IMG/VR virus record: IMGVR_UViG_3300046513_000151
Location: 1-23,348 of that record
DNA: 23,348 nucleotides
Strand: one strand, 5' to 3'
Source of the DNA: a virus
In this document: positions 7,589 through 15,203 of the stretch, in pieces
How the letters are laid out: every line of letters begins with the position of its first letter
Position numbering within the stretch: the stretch's first letter is position 1
The notes under the pieces: generated by a model
What the model was told of the DNA's origin: nothing
The model's input: the letters and a program-made list of their open reading frames with translations, nothing else
Database searches by the model: none
Translations under genes and position numbers: made by a program

Positions 7589-8092
7589 GTGTCACTGATC
7601 ATTGAAGATGGCACCGGAAAGCCGGATGCCGACAGCTACGCGAGTGCCGCGGACCTGGTCATGTACGCCGGGAAGTTCGGCGTGACCATCCCGGCGGACG
7701 AGACTGCACAAGAAGCGTTGCTTCGTCGGGCCGCTTTGGCAATGGATGGCAAGACCTGGAAGGGGCGCAAGTCCAGCAGCGAGCAGGCTTTGTCCTGGCC
7801 GCGCAGTGGTGTTGAACTGGATGGTGAGATCAAGCCCGACAACTACCTGCCGTCGCGTATCCAGTATGGGCAGATGGCTCTAGCTGCTGAGATCCATACC
7901 GACGACGTCGACCCGATCGAGAAGCGCAAAGGCGCTGTGACGCTGGAGCGGGTTGAAGGTGTGGTGACGCGCGAGTACGCAACGATCCCTAACTCCAGCG
8001 GCAGATTGTTGCCGGCGGCACCGGATCGGCCCAGCGCCACACAGTTTGCCGACTACCTGCAGCGGCGAGGGTTGTTCGCAATTAGGGCTTGA
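7589..8092 (+). CDS. Head-tail adaptor, DnaT-like family
   Basis: The 167-residue protein matches the pattern of the phage 'DnaT-like' connector proteins, which behave as gp6-like adaptor rings attached to the portal: SLIIEDGTGKPDADSYASA at the N-terminus, then AALAMDGKTWKGRKSSSEQ and LSWPRSGV. The family name refers to a weak similarity; a replication role is unlikely here. The start is taken as GTG 7589, with GGAGG (7577-7581) 7 bases upstream. An in-frame ATG at 7547 would add 14 residues encoded by a hairpin. The next + strand gene is 348 bases away, unusual in this tightly packed cluster; that gap holds a minus-strand gene. Confidence 0.8.
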   Translation: MSLIIEDGTGKPDADSYASAADLVMYAGKFGVTIPADETAQEALLRRAALAMDGKTWKGRKSSSEQALSWPRSGVELDGEIKPDNYLPSRIQYGQMALAAEIHTDDVDPIEKRKGAVTLERVEGVVTREYATIPNSSGRLLPAAPDRPSATQFADYLQRRGLFAIRA

Positions 8093-8440
8093 AACTACTC
8101 CAAGAGCTTCCTCGTAATCTTCAACACATATCGCTCATTGAGGACGTGTGAAGGAAGAACGTTGAGGCGACTGTATTCACCCAGGAACTCATTGGAAACA
8201 GCCGCAGCGGTGCGCTCAAGGATTTTCTCTTTAACACTCACCGAGCAATTGGTTTTGTACTTGTAGCCTACGAAGTCGCGAATGTGATTCGTCATGACGA
8301 CATCAAGTGAAGATGGCTTGTTGATCAAAGCATTCCTTGGCATTTCAAACCCTTGTAAGCACTCGCTAAGCGCTCATTACGTTGATAAAAATCCGGCTAA
8401 TTGTCTGATTCTACAAGAAATATACATATGTGAGGCGCTC
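8093..8440. other. AT-richer island interrupting the connector genes
   Basis: This stretch separates the adaptor and head-closure genes, which normally abut. It holds the minus-strand gene (8095-8343) and about 100 bases of AT-rich, possibly promoter-containing DNA. Features in that part are a tandem repeat, TAAGCACTCGC (8356-8366) then TAAGCGCTCAT (8367-8377), a TTGATA hexamer (8382-8387), and GCGCTCAT present both at 8370-8377 and at 8435-8442 over the next start codon. No + strand gene is supported here; the frame open from 8294 is an upstream extension of the next gene. Confidence 0.55.
8095..8343 (-). CDS. Small minus-strand hypothetical protein, possible moron
   Basis: This 82-residue basic protein is encoded against the direction of all surrounding genes. 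It is not recognised; it looks soluble and mixed alpha/beta, with YKYKTN near residue 30 and a C-terminal VLKITRKLLE. The start at 8343 has a good AAGGG site 6 bases upstream; Met17 (codon 8295-8293) lacks one. Upstream on the minus strand is an AT-rich stretch with TAGAAT as a possible -10 but no clear -35. The stop is two bases from the adaptor stop, tail to tail. Base composition looks more A+T-rich than the neighbours, which suggests separate acquisition. It could also be a chance open frame. Confidence 0.5.
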   Translation of the reverse strand: MPRNALINKPSSLDVVMTNHIRDFVGYKYKTNCSVSVKEKILERTAAAVSNEFLGEYSRLNVLPSHVLNERYVLKITRKLLE

Positions 8441-8806
8441 ATGCTCTATGACGAAATGGCCTTGATGGCACTGGAGTTGATCACTGAGTTCGGCCAGCCC
8501 GTAACCATCCGGTCCTTCATTATCGGCGAGTATGACACCGAGACCGGCGAAACCTCGTCGGAGAGGATCACCGAGCAGACTGGCCAGGGCATTTTGATCG
8601 ACTACACCGGTGTGGAATTCCAGGCAAATAGCCTGATTAAGCAGGGCGACAAGAAACTCAAGCTCGCGGCCAAGGGCCTGACCTCGGCGCCGTCGCTGCT
8701 GAGCAAGGTCATCGCCGACGGCAGGACCTGGTCAATCGTGCCTCCGCTGAAAGAGATCAACCCGGCCGGCACGCCTCTGCTGTATGAGCTGCAGGTTCGC
8801 GCGTGA
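8441..8806 (+). CDS. Probable head-closure (stopper) protein
   Basis: The 121-residue protein is assigned mainly by position: it follows the adaptor and precedes the HK97 gp10-like and tail-terminator genes, where siphophages encode the stopper that closes the filled head. The sequence is beta-rich (VTIRSFIIGEYDTETGETSS, GQGILIDYTG, GRTWSIVPPLKEINP), in line with small beta-barrel connector proteins such as lambda FII. ATG 8441 has GAGG 5 bases upstream; the frame runs open to 8294, but that region is AT-rich and lacks a good site. The stop overlaps the next ATG (TGATG). Confidence 0.65.
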   Translation: MLYDEMALMALELITEFGQPVTIRSFIIGEYDTETGETSSERITEQTGQGILIDYTGVEFQANSLIKQGDKKLKLAAKGLTSAPSLLSKVIADGRTWSIVPPLKEINPAGTPLLYELQVRA

Positions 8807-9243
8807 TGGCCAATAAAATGCAGGCCAAGTACGGCGGCAAGTTGGGCAACTTCGCCCTAGAGCTGGCCAAGTTCACCGAGCAGGCGACGGAGGCGATCGA
8901 CTCCAGCCTGCGCGAGATCATTTTCGAGGTTGCCGGATCACTGATTCGCATGTCGCCGGTTGATTCCGGGCGGTTCCGCGGCAACTGGCAGTTCAGCCTC
9001 ATGACGCCGGACAACAGCATCAGCCTGAACGTCGATCCGACAGGCGTCGAGACACTGGGCCGAATTGTTGCGGAGGCAGGCGCCTTCGCCGCGGGCCAGG
9101 TGGCGTACATCACCAATAGCCTGCCGTATGCAATCCCGCTGGAGTATGGCCACTCGACGCAAACGCCCCAGGGCATGGTTCGCGTGACCCTTGCGCGCTT
9201 TCAGCAGATCGTCAACGAGGCAGTCAGGAACCATCAGGTATGA
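8806..9243 (+). CDS. HK97 gp10-like neck / tail completion protein
   Basis: This protein of 145 residues belongs to the HK97 gp10 group of neck proteins that join head and tail. Characteristic parts are the helical first 45 residues, SPVDSGRFRGNWQ in the middle, and AYITNSLPYAIPLEYGHS with QTPQGMVRVTLARF near the C-terminus. A GTG at 8803 is also in frame; ATG 8806 overlapping the preceding TGA is preferred. The stop overlaps the tail-terminator start as ATGA. The motif pattern gives good confidence. Confidence 0.88.
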   Translation: MANKMQAKYGGKLGNFALELAKFTEQATEAIDSSLREIIFEVAGSLIRMSPVDSGRFRGNWQFSLMTPDNSISLNVDPTGVETLGRIVAEAGAFAAGQVAYITNSLPYAIPLEYGHSTQTPQGMVRVTLARFQQIVNEAVRNHQV

Positions 9244-9656
9244 GCCATCGAACCATCCGCCAGATTTACGAGGCCCGCCTCGCCGCCTGGGCTGCCGCCA
9301 GGTCGCAAGTACTGCGCATCGCCTATCAAGGCGTGGCATTCACTCAGGCGCCCGGCGAAACCTACCTCGCGGCCTTCACGCTGCCAGCCGGAACCAGCAG
9401 CGAGACGTTGGGCGGTGACCATAGGGCCTATACCGGGCTGTTTCAGGTCAATGTTGTGACACCTGCAGGCAGTGGAACCGGCAAGGCCGAGGGTATCGTC
9501 GACGAACTCGCTGCCTTGTTCCCGCTCAATGCCCGGTACACAAAGGCAGGGCTCACCGTGATGACGCTGACACCGGTGGCGCCAGGTCCAGAGGTCGAGG
9601 TCGACGTCACCCTGACGGTGTCGGCCAGCTTCGAGTATCGCGCCGACACCAACTGA
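9240..9656 (+). CDS. Tail terminator protein (DUF4128-like)
   Basis: The terminator caps the tail tube when it reaches full length and docks it to the head. The 138-residue protein has the features of the DUF4128 group: an N-terminal helix RQIYEARLAAWAAAR, YTGLFQVNVVTPAGSGTGKAE in the middle, a helix with VDELAALFP and a C-terminal strand pair VDVTLTVSASFEYR. Its position between the gp10-like gene and the tail tube gene is where lambda-like phages place gpU. It starts in an ATGA overlap and is followed by a terminator. Confidence 0.83.
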   Translation: MSHRTIRQIYEARLAAWAAARSQVLRIAYQGVAFTQAPGETYLAAFTLPAGTSSETLGGDHRAYTGLFQVNVVTPAGSGTGKAEGIVDELAALFPLNARYTKAGLTVMTLTPVAPGPEVEVDVTLTVSASFEYRADTN

Positions 9657-9677
9657 CCCGCCGCAGAGCAATACCAG

Positions 9678-9700
9678 AGCCCGCCTTGTGCGGGTTTTTT
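9678..9700 (+). terminator. Terminator before tail tube gene
   Basis: CCCGC (9680-9684) pairs with GCGGG (9690-9694) around CTTGT, extended by weaker A-T and G-T pairs and followed by six T. It lies 22 bases before the tail tube ATG, whose GAGGA site comes directly after the T-run. Confidence 0.8.
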
Positions 9701-9722
9701 CATTTGAGCATGAGGAAAACCC

Positions 9723-10370
9723 ATGTCTGTTTCGCTTCCCAACGGCGCGGTAGTTGCCGCCGCCAACGCCTACGCGGCGCCGAAGACCATCACCGCCATC
9801 AGCAACGCCGCCGAGGCGTCCGTCAGCTCTGTGGCCCACGGCTTCGTGGCTGGTGACATCCTCGAACTGACTTCCGGCTGGTCGCGCCTCAACTCCCGCA
9901 TCGTCCGCGTGAAGTCCCAAACCACCGACGCCTATGTGCTCGAAGGCGTGGACACCAGCAACGTCAACCTGTACCCGGTCGGCGGTGGCACCGGTACCGT
10001 ACGAAAAATCCTGACCTGGACCCAAATCACCCAGGTGCTGGAATTCACCACTTCGGGTGGTGAGCAGCAGTTCGTGACCTATTCCTTCCTCGAGGAAGAC
10101 GTCGAGCACCAGATCCCGACCGTCAAATCGGCATCGAGCTTCGCAATGACCATCGGCGACGACGCATCGCTGCCCTGGTACGCGCTGCTGTCTGCCGCCA
10201 ACGATGACCGCGTGCCGCGCGCCGTGCGCATCACCCTGCCGTCGCAGTCGAGCATCCTCTACAACGGGTATGTGACGCTGAACAAAACCCCGACCCTGAC
10301 CAAGAACGAGATCATGGGCTTGCAGGCGACTGTCTCCCTGACCTCCGAGCCGATGCGCTACTCGGCCTGA
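9723..10370 (+). CDS. Major tail tube protein
   Basis: This 215-residue protein is the probable tail tube subunit, stacked in rings along the tape measure. It is beta-rich; residues 30-95 contain a module seen in many phage tail proteins (SVSSVAHGFVAGDILELTSG, later TDAYVLEGVDTSN). A second half follows with LEFTTSGGEQQFVTYSFLEE, DDRVPRAVRITLPSQSS and a C-terminal LQATVSLTSEP. Its position after the tail terminator and before the chaperone gene is that of lambda gpV. Terminators on both sides make it a separate expression unit, suited to a protein needed in many copies. A GAGGA site precedes the ATG. Confidence 0.87.
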   Translation: MSVSLPNGAVVAAANAYAAPKTITAISNAAEASVSSVAHGFVAGDILELTSGWSRLNSRIVRVKSQTTDAYVLEGVDTSNVNLYPVGGGTGTVRKILTWTQITQVLEFTTSGGEQQFVTYSFLEEDVEHQIPTVKSASSFAMTIGDDASLPWYALLSAANDDRVPRAVRITLPSQSSILYNGYVTLNKTPTLTKNEIMGLQATVSLTSEPMRYSA

Positions 10371-10377
10371 CCACCAT

Positions 10378-10404
10378 AGCCCGCCCCTGTGCGGGCTTTC
10401 TTTT
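10378..10404 (+). terminator. Terminator after tail tube gene
   Basis: AGCCCGC (10378-10384) pairs perfectly with GCGGGCT (10391-10397) around CCCTGT, followed by TTCTTTT. It lies directly before the GGAG site of the tail-assembly chaperone gene. Confidence 0.83.
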
Positions 10405-10417
10405 CTGGAGCAGATAG

Positions 10418-10732
10418 ATGACCGTTAAATTCAGCCTGAAGGCCGCCCCGACGTTCAAAAAGACCGTGGACCTTCCGGTGCATGGCAGTGGCGTCGCCCC
10501 CGTCGAGTTCGAATTCAAGCACCGCACCAAGGACGAGCTGAATGCCTGGCTAGAGGGAATCGAGACGAAATCAGACGCCGACGTTTTGGTCGACTGCGTT
10601 GCAGGGTGGGATCTCAAGGACAAGTGCACCGCTGCCAGCTTCGAGTTGCTGATCCAGAACTACGCCGGTTCCGGCAAGGTGATCGTGCAGAGCTATATTG
10701 ACGAGATCCTGCAGGCACGCCGAAAAAACTGA
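10418..10732 (+). CDS. Tail assembly chaperone (lambda gpG-like)
   Basis: This chaperone coats the tape measure while the tail tube assembles. The 104-residue protein begins MTVKFSLKAAPTFKKTVDLP, has a beta-rich first half and a helical second half, and fits the tail-assembly chaperone group in size and place, between tail tube and tape measure. Its last codons are CGA AAA AAC TGA, so the slippery heptamer A AAA AAC (10723-10729) abuts the stop. A -1 slip there avoids the stop and enters the downstream frame, giving a G-T type fusion. A GGAG site precedes the ATG. Confidence 0.88.
   Translation: MTVKFSLKAAPTFKKTVDLPVHGSGVAPVEFEFKHRTKDELNAWLEGIETKSDADVLVDCVAGWDLKDKCTAASFELLIQNYAGSGKVIVQSYIDEILQARRKN
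10723..10729 (+). promoter_or_regulatory. -1 ribosomal frameshift site A AAA AAC
   Basis: The heptamer is phased as X XXY YYZ relative to the chaperone frame and is followed directly by the TGA stop. After slippage the next codons are CTG ATC GAC and the frame stays open to 11043. The canonical heptamer, its place at the end of a gpG-like gene and the open -1 frame all agree with the lambda G/GT mechanism. No strong downstream pseudoknot is obvious by eye. Confidence 0.88.
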
Positions 10733-11043
10733 TCGACGCTGCCCGTAGGCTGTATGCGAAAGGCCCTGACACAAGCGAGCTGGCCGCGTTCGGCTTCCGC
10801 CCGGAGGATATGGGCAGCGACGAATTCGATATTTGGCCCGACAACTGGAAAATCGTTGACGTATTCATGTCGATGGGTACGCAGTGGCGCACAGGAATGA
10901 ACGGGCCGACCGGGCTGGATTACGGGGTGTTGCCTGACGTGATGCGCCTTCGCGGCGTGCCGAAGGCGGATCGCGCTGAGGTATTCGACTGCATCATGCT
11001 GATGGAAGCAGAGGCGCTCAGTCAGATGCGAGAGTCGAAGTGA
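10729..11043 (+). CDS. Frameshift extension of tail assembly chaperone (lambda gpT-like)
   Basis: This is the second part of a gpG-gpT-like fusion, translated only when ribosomes slip -1 at 10723-10729. It adds 104 residues: KLIDAARRLYAKGP-like helix at the joint, then ELAAFGFRPEDMGSDEFDIW, a middle with VFMSMGTQWRTGMNGPTGLD and a C-terminal helix. An ATG at 10810 could give a separate 77-residue protein, but no good ribosome binding site precedes it and the -1 frame is open back to the slip site. In lambda the T part recruits tail tube subunits to the chaperone-coated tape measure; the same is inferred here. Confidence 0.83.
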   Translation: MIDAARRLYAKGPDTSELAAFGFRPEDMGSDEFDIWPDNWKIVDVFMSMGTQWRTGMNGPTGLDYGVLPDVMRLRGVPKADRAEVFDCIMLMEAEALSQMRESK

Positions 11044-11082
11044 GCATGTTAAAGTTCGAGGATTAACCAAGGACGAAAACCA

Positions 11083-11364
11083 ATGCGCTCATTCCTCGCC
11101 TCACTTTTTCTTGTCGCCGCACTTACCGGCTGCGCTGGCTCACCATTCACTTTTGATCAGGCCCGACAGGTTCGCGTGGGAATGTCCGAGCAACAAGTCA
11201 CCGAAATTATGGGGCGGCCATACCAGGTTGTATCGAGGGCTGAAGAGCAGACTTGGATCTGGAGTCATGCGAATGGGCTGACCGGAGCAAGCCAAGTTAT
11301 TTCCTTCAAGATGAAGGACGGCAAGGTCACCGAGGTTCCGGTGATCCCGTCCAGCTTTCAATAG
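11083..11364 (+). CDS. BamE (SmpA/OmlA)-like lipoprotein
   Basis: This 93-residue protein has a lipoprotein signal peptide: a charged start, hydrophobic residues 4-14 and the lipobox LTGC, with Cys17 to be lipidated. Ala18 follows, so an outer membrane location is likely. The mature part resembles the SmpA/OmlA (BamE-like) fold: FTFDQARQVRVGMSEQQVT, EIMGRPYQV, EQTWIWSH and a C-terminal strand with ISFKMKDGKVTEV. It is not a virion assembly gene, yet lies between the chaperone and tape measure genes and ends ahead of its own terminator. A role at the host envelope, such as superinfection exclusion, is inference. AAGGA precedes the ATG by about 9 bases. Confidence 0.82.
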   Translation: MRSFLASLFLVAALTGCAGSPFTFDQARQVRVGMSEQQVTEIMGRPYQVVSRAEEQTWIWSHANGLTGASQVISFKMKDGKVTEVPVIPSSFQ

Positions 11365-11382
11365 ATACGCCTAATACAACAC

Positions 11383-11404
11383 AACCCGCTTCGGCGGGTT
11401 TTTT
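11383..11404 (+). terminator. Terminator with UUCG loop before tape measure gene
   Basis: AACCCGC (11383-11389) pairs with GCGGGTT (11394-11400) around TTCG, followed by a T-run to 11404. It separates the lipoprotein gene from the tape measure gene, whose GGAGG site follows at 11412. Confidence 0.85.
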
Positions 11405-11421
11405 ATTGCCTGGAGGAAAGC

Positions 11422-14319
11422 ATGACCTCAATTGCCGAACTGGGCATACGCGTAAATTCTACCGAAGCCGCCCAGGCGGCGACCGACCTCGACAAGCTGG
11501 CGCAGTCGGGGGCCAAGGCCGAAAAAGCCACGGTTGGCCTGACCCAGTCGACCGAGAAGTCCGAGAAGTCCTTCAAGGGTATGGGCGAAGGGGCAAAGGG
11601 GGCCGAGAAGTCCACTGAAGGATTGACCAAACAGACCGAAAAGCTCGGGATTTCGGCCAAGCAGACGGCGGCGGCTCTTCGTGGTGTGCCGGCGCAGTTC
11701 ACCGACATTGCTGTCTCGCTCCAGGGCGGCCAGGCTCCGCTGACGGTCCTCCTGCAACAAGGTGGCCAGCTCAAGGATATGTTCGGCGGCGTAGCGCCTG
11801 CGGCTCGGGCGTTGGGCGGCTACGTCGCTGGCCTGGTGAATCCGTTTACCCTGGCGGGCGCTGCCGCTGTGGCCCTGGCCATTGCGTATAACCAAGGCAG
11901 CAAGGAGGCGGACGCCTTCAACAATGCGCTGATCCTGAGCGGGAAAGTCGCCGGCACCACCGCTGACGCCCTGGGCACCATGGCGCGCAACGTCAGTTCG
12001 AGTGTCGGCACCACTGGCGCAGCGGCTGACGTGCTGGCTCAACTGGCCGGCAGCGGCAAGGTCGCAACGGACAGCTTCGAGGAAATCACTGTCGCGGCCC
12101 TGCACATGCAGCAGGCCACCGGCAAGGCTGCCCAGGAAACCGTCGCCGAGTTCGTCAAGATCGGCAAGGACCCGGTCGCCGCAGCGAAAGAGCTGAACGA
12201 CCAATACCACTTCCTGACCCAGTCGATCTATTCGCAGATCGTGGCAGCCAAGGAAAGCGGGAACACGACCGAAGCGTCTCGCCTGCTGACCGAGGCCTAC
12301 GCCAACGCCATTCGCAACCGCACGGCCGAAGTCACCGGCAATCTGGGGTTGATCGAACGCGCCTGGCTGGGGATCAAGAACGCCGCCCTGGGCGCGCTTG
12401 ACGCAACCCTGAATGTTGGCCGGGATAGCACGCTCGGCGAGCAGCTGGCCGATGCCAAGAAGCGCCTTGCAGATCTGACCGCAGGCGGACGCGATGCCGC
12501 CAAGGAAGACCCGTTTCGCTACGAGTCGACGACCAAGGAAATCGGCTTTCTCGAAATGCAGATCGAGGCCGAGAAGTCGCTCGCCAAGTTCGTCGGCGAT
12601 CGGCAGAAGGTCCAGGACGCGGGCGTGGCTGCGGCTGAGCGTGTGGACGCGTTGACGAAGTCGACTTACACCAATGAGCAGAAGCGCGGCGAGGAAATCA
12701 AGAAGTACAAGGCCGATCTCGACAAGATGCGGGAGGCCAACCCGAGCGATGCCAGGCTCAATCAGGCGTCGATCGACAAGAACATCGCCAACATCAACAA
12801 CAAGTACAAGGATGCGAAGGCGCCGAAAGGCCCGACCTTCCGCGAGGATGCCGGCGAGCGACTTCTGACCTCCCTGCGCAGCCAGGAAAGCTCGCTCTCT
12901 GCCCAGCTAAAGAGTGACGACAAGCTGACAGAGGCCGAGCGCAAGCGCGCTGAGATCACCCAGCAGATCGCCGACCTCAAGACGCGGTCGGTGCTGACGG
13001 CGGATCAAAAAAGCCTGCTGGCCAGCGAATCCGGCATCAAGGTCCAGCTCGACAAGAACGTCGCGGTTGCCGAGGAAGTTCGGCTGCACACCGAGACGAT
13101 CAAGCTGCAGGAGCGGTCGGCGCAGATTCAGGCCTCGATCGCCTCGGCCTCCGAGAGCAAAAACGACCAGCGCACCACTGAGCTATCGACCATTGGTCTC
13201 GGGCGACAGGCGGCTGAACGTGCAGCAGAAGAAGCGGCCACTCGCAAGGAATTTCAGCGCTATCAGGACCAGTTGAACAAGGCCACGCCAAAAGCCCAAC
13301 TGGGCGGCCAGGCCTACACTATCGAGGCGAGCAAGATCCAGGAACAGCTAAACCTGGCTTTAGCTGCCAACGAGGATTACTACGACAGACTCGCAGAAAA
13401 GCAGGCCAACTGGAAAAACGGTGCGTCTGATGCGCTTCGGGACTATATGGACGAGGCTCAAAATCTTGCCGGACAGACCTACGACATCATCGGCGGCACC
13501 ATGGAGGCCCTCACAACGGGCATCGCTGATAGCTTCGCGCAGTCGATAGTCATGGGTGACGAGCTTGGCGAGTCAATGCGTAGACTCGGCCAGACAGTTC
13601 TGACCGAAGTCCTCAGCTCAATGATCCAGGTAGGGGTTCGAATCGCTGCAAACACAGCGCTAGAGCAGTCGGGAATAATCGCGGTAACAGGCACAAAAGT
13701 CGCAGCTGAAGGAACCAAAACGGCTGCCGAACTGACCAGAATTGGCGCGATCACCACGGCATCGCTCGCGTCAACCGCTGCTACCACCACCGCCCAAGTG
13801 GCAGCTGCGGGGACCACGCTGTCGGCCTGGCTACCGGCTGCATTGGTGGCGTCGGTTGGCTCGTTCGGCGCAGCGGCAATCGTCGGCGGCACTGCGCTGC
13901 TGGCGGCATTCGCTCTGACCAAGGGCTTCAAGACTGGCGGCTATACCGGCGACGTCGGCACCAACGAAGTGGCGGGCGTGGTTCACGGCAAGGAGTACGT
14001 GTTCGACGCAGCCAGCACGGCTCGCATCGGCAAGAGCAACCTCGACGCGATCCGCGCCGGAAAGATGGAGGCGCCAAGCCCTGCCGGAATCTACACCGGT
14101 TCCGGCCCGGGTGCGGCGGCAAGCGACGCAAAAGCCGCAGCGCCTGGCGGTGTCATCGTCAACCTGCATGAAGACGCCAGCCGCGCCGGCCAAGTGCAAA
14201 CCAGCACCGCGCCGGACGGCAGGCAGCAGATCGAATCCTTTGTTTCGAATATTCGCGGACAAGGCCAGATGGCGAAAACCCTGGAGCAAACCTATGGATT
14301 GAAGAGAGTGGGGCGATGA
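11422..14319 (+). CDS. Tail tape measure protein
   Basis: The tape measure sets tail length and is released during DNA entry. The 965-residue protein is lambda gpH-like. A helical N-terminus is followed by the conserved [20 protein letters not shown] region (89-108), a hydrophobic segment (131-156), a long coiled-coil middle (about 330-690), an Ala/Thr-rich hydrophobic stretch (about 774-835) and a C-terminal [20 protein letters not shown] (839-858). At about 1.5 angstrom per residue the tail would be near 145 nm. A GGAGG site precedes the ATG; the stop overlaps the next start (ATGA). Confidence 0.95.
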   Translation: MTSIAELGIRVNSTEAAQAATDLDKLAQSGAKAEKATVGLTQSTEKSEKSFKGMGEGAKGAEKSTEGLTKQTEKLGISAKQTAAALRGVPAQFTDIAVSLQGGQAPLTVLLQQGGQLKDMFGGVAPAARALGGYVAGLVNPFTLAGAAAVALAIAYNQGSKEADAFNNALILSGKVAGTTADALGTMARNVSSSVGTTGAAADVLAQLAGSGKVATDSFEEITVAALHMQQATGKAAQETVAEFVKIGKDPVAAAKELNDQYHFLTQSIYSQIVAAKESGNTTEASRLLTEAYANAIRNRTAEVTGNLGLIERAWLGIKNAALGALDATLNVGRDSTLGEQLADAKKRLADLTAGGRDAAKEDPFRYESTTKEIGFLEMQIEAEKSLAKFVGDRQKVQDAGVAAAERVDALTKSTYTNEQKRGEEIKKYKADLDKMREANPSDARLNQASIDKNIANINNKYKDAKAPKGPTFREDAGERLLTSLRSQESSLSAQLKSDDKLTEAERKRAEITQQIADLKTRSVLTADQKSLLASESGIKVQLDKNVAVAEEVRLHTETIKLQERSAQIQASIASASESKNDQRTTELSTIGLGRQAAERAAEEAATRKEFQRYQDQLNKATPKAQLGGQAYTIEASKIQEQLNLALAANEDYYDRLAEKQANWKNGASDALRDYMDEAQNLAGQTYDIIGGTMEALTTGIADSFAQSIVMGDELGESMRRLGQTVLTEVLSSMIQVGVRIAANTALEQSGIIAVTGTKVAAEGTKTAAELTRIGAITTASLASTAATTTAQVAAAGTTLSAWLPAALVASVGSFGAAAIVGGTALLAAFALTKGFKTGGYTGDVGTNEVAGVVHGKEYVFDAASTARIGKSNLDAIRAGKMEAPSPAGIYTGSGPGAAASDAKAAAPGGVIVNLHEDASRAGQVQTSTAPDGRQQIESFVSNIRGQGQMAKTLEQTYGLKRVGR

Positions 14320-14801
14320 CGGCACTTGAAACGCTGTACGCCTCTGGCGGCAAAGCCGTGACCATCCCGACGCTTGAACTGTTCTGTATTCCATGGGCAG
14401 CGCCGATTTACATCTGCCAGGGCTTCAACGACATAACTGCGACAACTGAGGCAGGTGTAACCGCGAAGTTCACTGCAGCGGGGTTCGCCGCGGCACTGCC
14501 CAAGCGGGATAACAGTGGCAACCAGAAGCTGACCTTCGCTATCGACAACGTGACAGGGGAAGCTCAGCAACTGATCGACAAGGCGCTGGAAGCTCGAGCG
14601 AATATCGGGCTGGTTTTCCGGATCTTCATCTCTACCGATCTGACCGCCCCGGCGGAGCGGCCTTATCGAATGAAAGTGCTCAACGGGTTCATGGAGGGGC
14701 CGAGCGTGCAACTTAACGCTGGCTACTTCGACCTGATCAACCTCGGCTGGCCACGGCGCAAGTACACCCTGGCCTTCGCGCCCTGCCTTCGGTACATCTA
14801 A
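14316..14801 (+). CDS. Minor tail protein, DUF1833 family
   Basis: The 161-residue product fits the DUF1833 group of phage tail proteins: [21 protein letters not shown] near the N-terminus, [10 protein letters not shown] in the middle and [20 protein letters not shown] towards the end. It lies between the tape measure and an NlpC/P60-like protein, where lambda encodes the tail-tip proteins M, L and K, so it probably belongs to the baseplate hub or its attachment to the tube. It starts in an ATGA overlap with the tape measure and its stop is directly followed by the next ATG (TAAATG). Confidence 0.83.
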   Translation: MTALETLYASGGKAVTIPTLELFCIPWAAPIYICQGFNDITATTEAGVTAKFTAAGFAAALPKRDNSGNQKLTFAIDNVTGEAQQLIDKALEARANIGLVFRIFISTDLTAPAERPYRMKVLNGFMEGPSVQLNAGYFDLINLGWPRRKYTLAFAPCLRYI

Positions 14802-15203
14802 ATGTTCGAGAAATACCTGAACGCTTCCTACGAGGATGGCGGGCGAGGCCCTGCGCGTCTGGATTGCTGGGGCCTGGCTCGACTTGTCCGGCATGAAGTC
14901 TACGACCTGCCCCTGCTACCAAGTTGGGGGCATGTCCGCAACACCATGCCGAAGGCGTTCACCCAGGCGGTGAACGAGGGCGCAGCAGCCATGGAACGCT
15001 GTGAGCCTGAGGTCGGCGCGATCGCCTGCATATGGCGCGGGCGGTTCTGCATTCATGTCGCCGTAATCATCGAGGTCGATGGCCGGCTTCACGGAATGGA
15101 AATGAAGCCGTCAGGCGCGACGATCAAACCGCTGCGCAAATTCCAAGACCAATACCTGACAGTGAGTTATCACCGTGATCGAACTCTATCCGAGCAAACT
15201 TGA
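14802..15203 (+). CDS. NlpC/P60-like tail peptidase (lambda gpK-like)
   Basis: This 133-residue protein is probably a tail-tip cysteine peptidase that cleaves cell-wall peptide during DNA injection. The nucleophile motif is [11 protein letters not shown] with Cys22; the His motif is [12 protein letters not shown] with His85, followed by polar residues. Lambda gpK carries an additional N-terminal metallopeptidase-like domain, absent here, so only the NlpC/P60 part is present. It follows the DUF1833 gene and precedes the gpJ-like tail tip gene, whose start lies 29 bases inside this gene. Confidence 0.83.
   Translation: MFEKYLNASYEDGGRGPARLDCWGLARLVRHEVYDLPLLPSWGHVRNTMPKAFTQAVNEGAAAMERCEPEVGAIACIWRGRFCIHVAVIIEVDGRLHGMEMKPSGATIKPLRKFQDQYLTVSYHRDRTLSEQT

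Noticed and set aside
8294-8440. Upstream extension of the head-closure gene
   Set aside because: The added residues come from AT-rich DNA opposite the minus-strand gene; ATG 8441 has a good GAGG site at proper spacing.
9234-10109. 291-residue minus-strand open frame over tail terminator and tail tube genes
   Set aside because: It is a shadow of two supported + strand genes and crosses a + strand terminator; no ribosome binding site seen.
10810-11043. Independent gene starting at ATG 10810
   Set aside because: It has no good ribosome binding site, and the frame is open back to the slippery heptamer, so the frameshift product explains it better.
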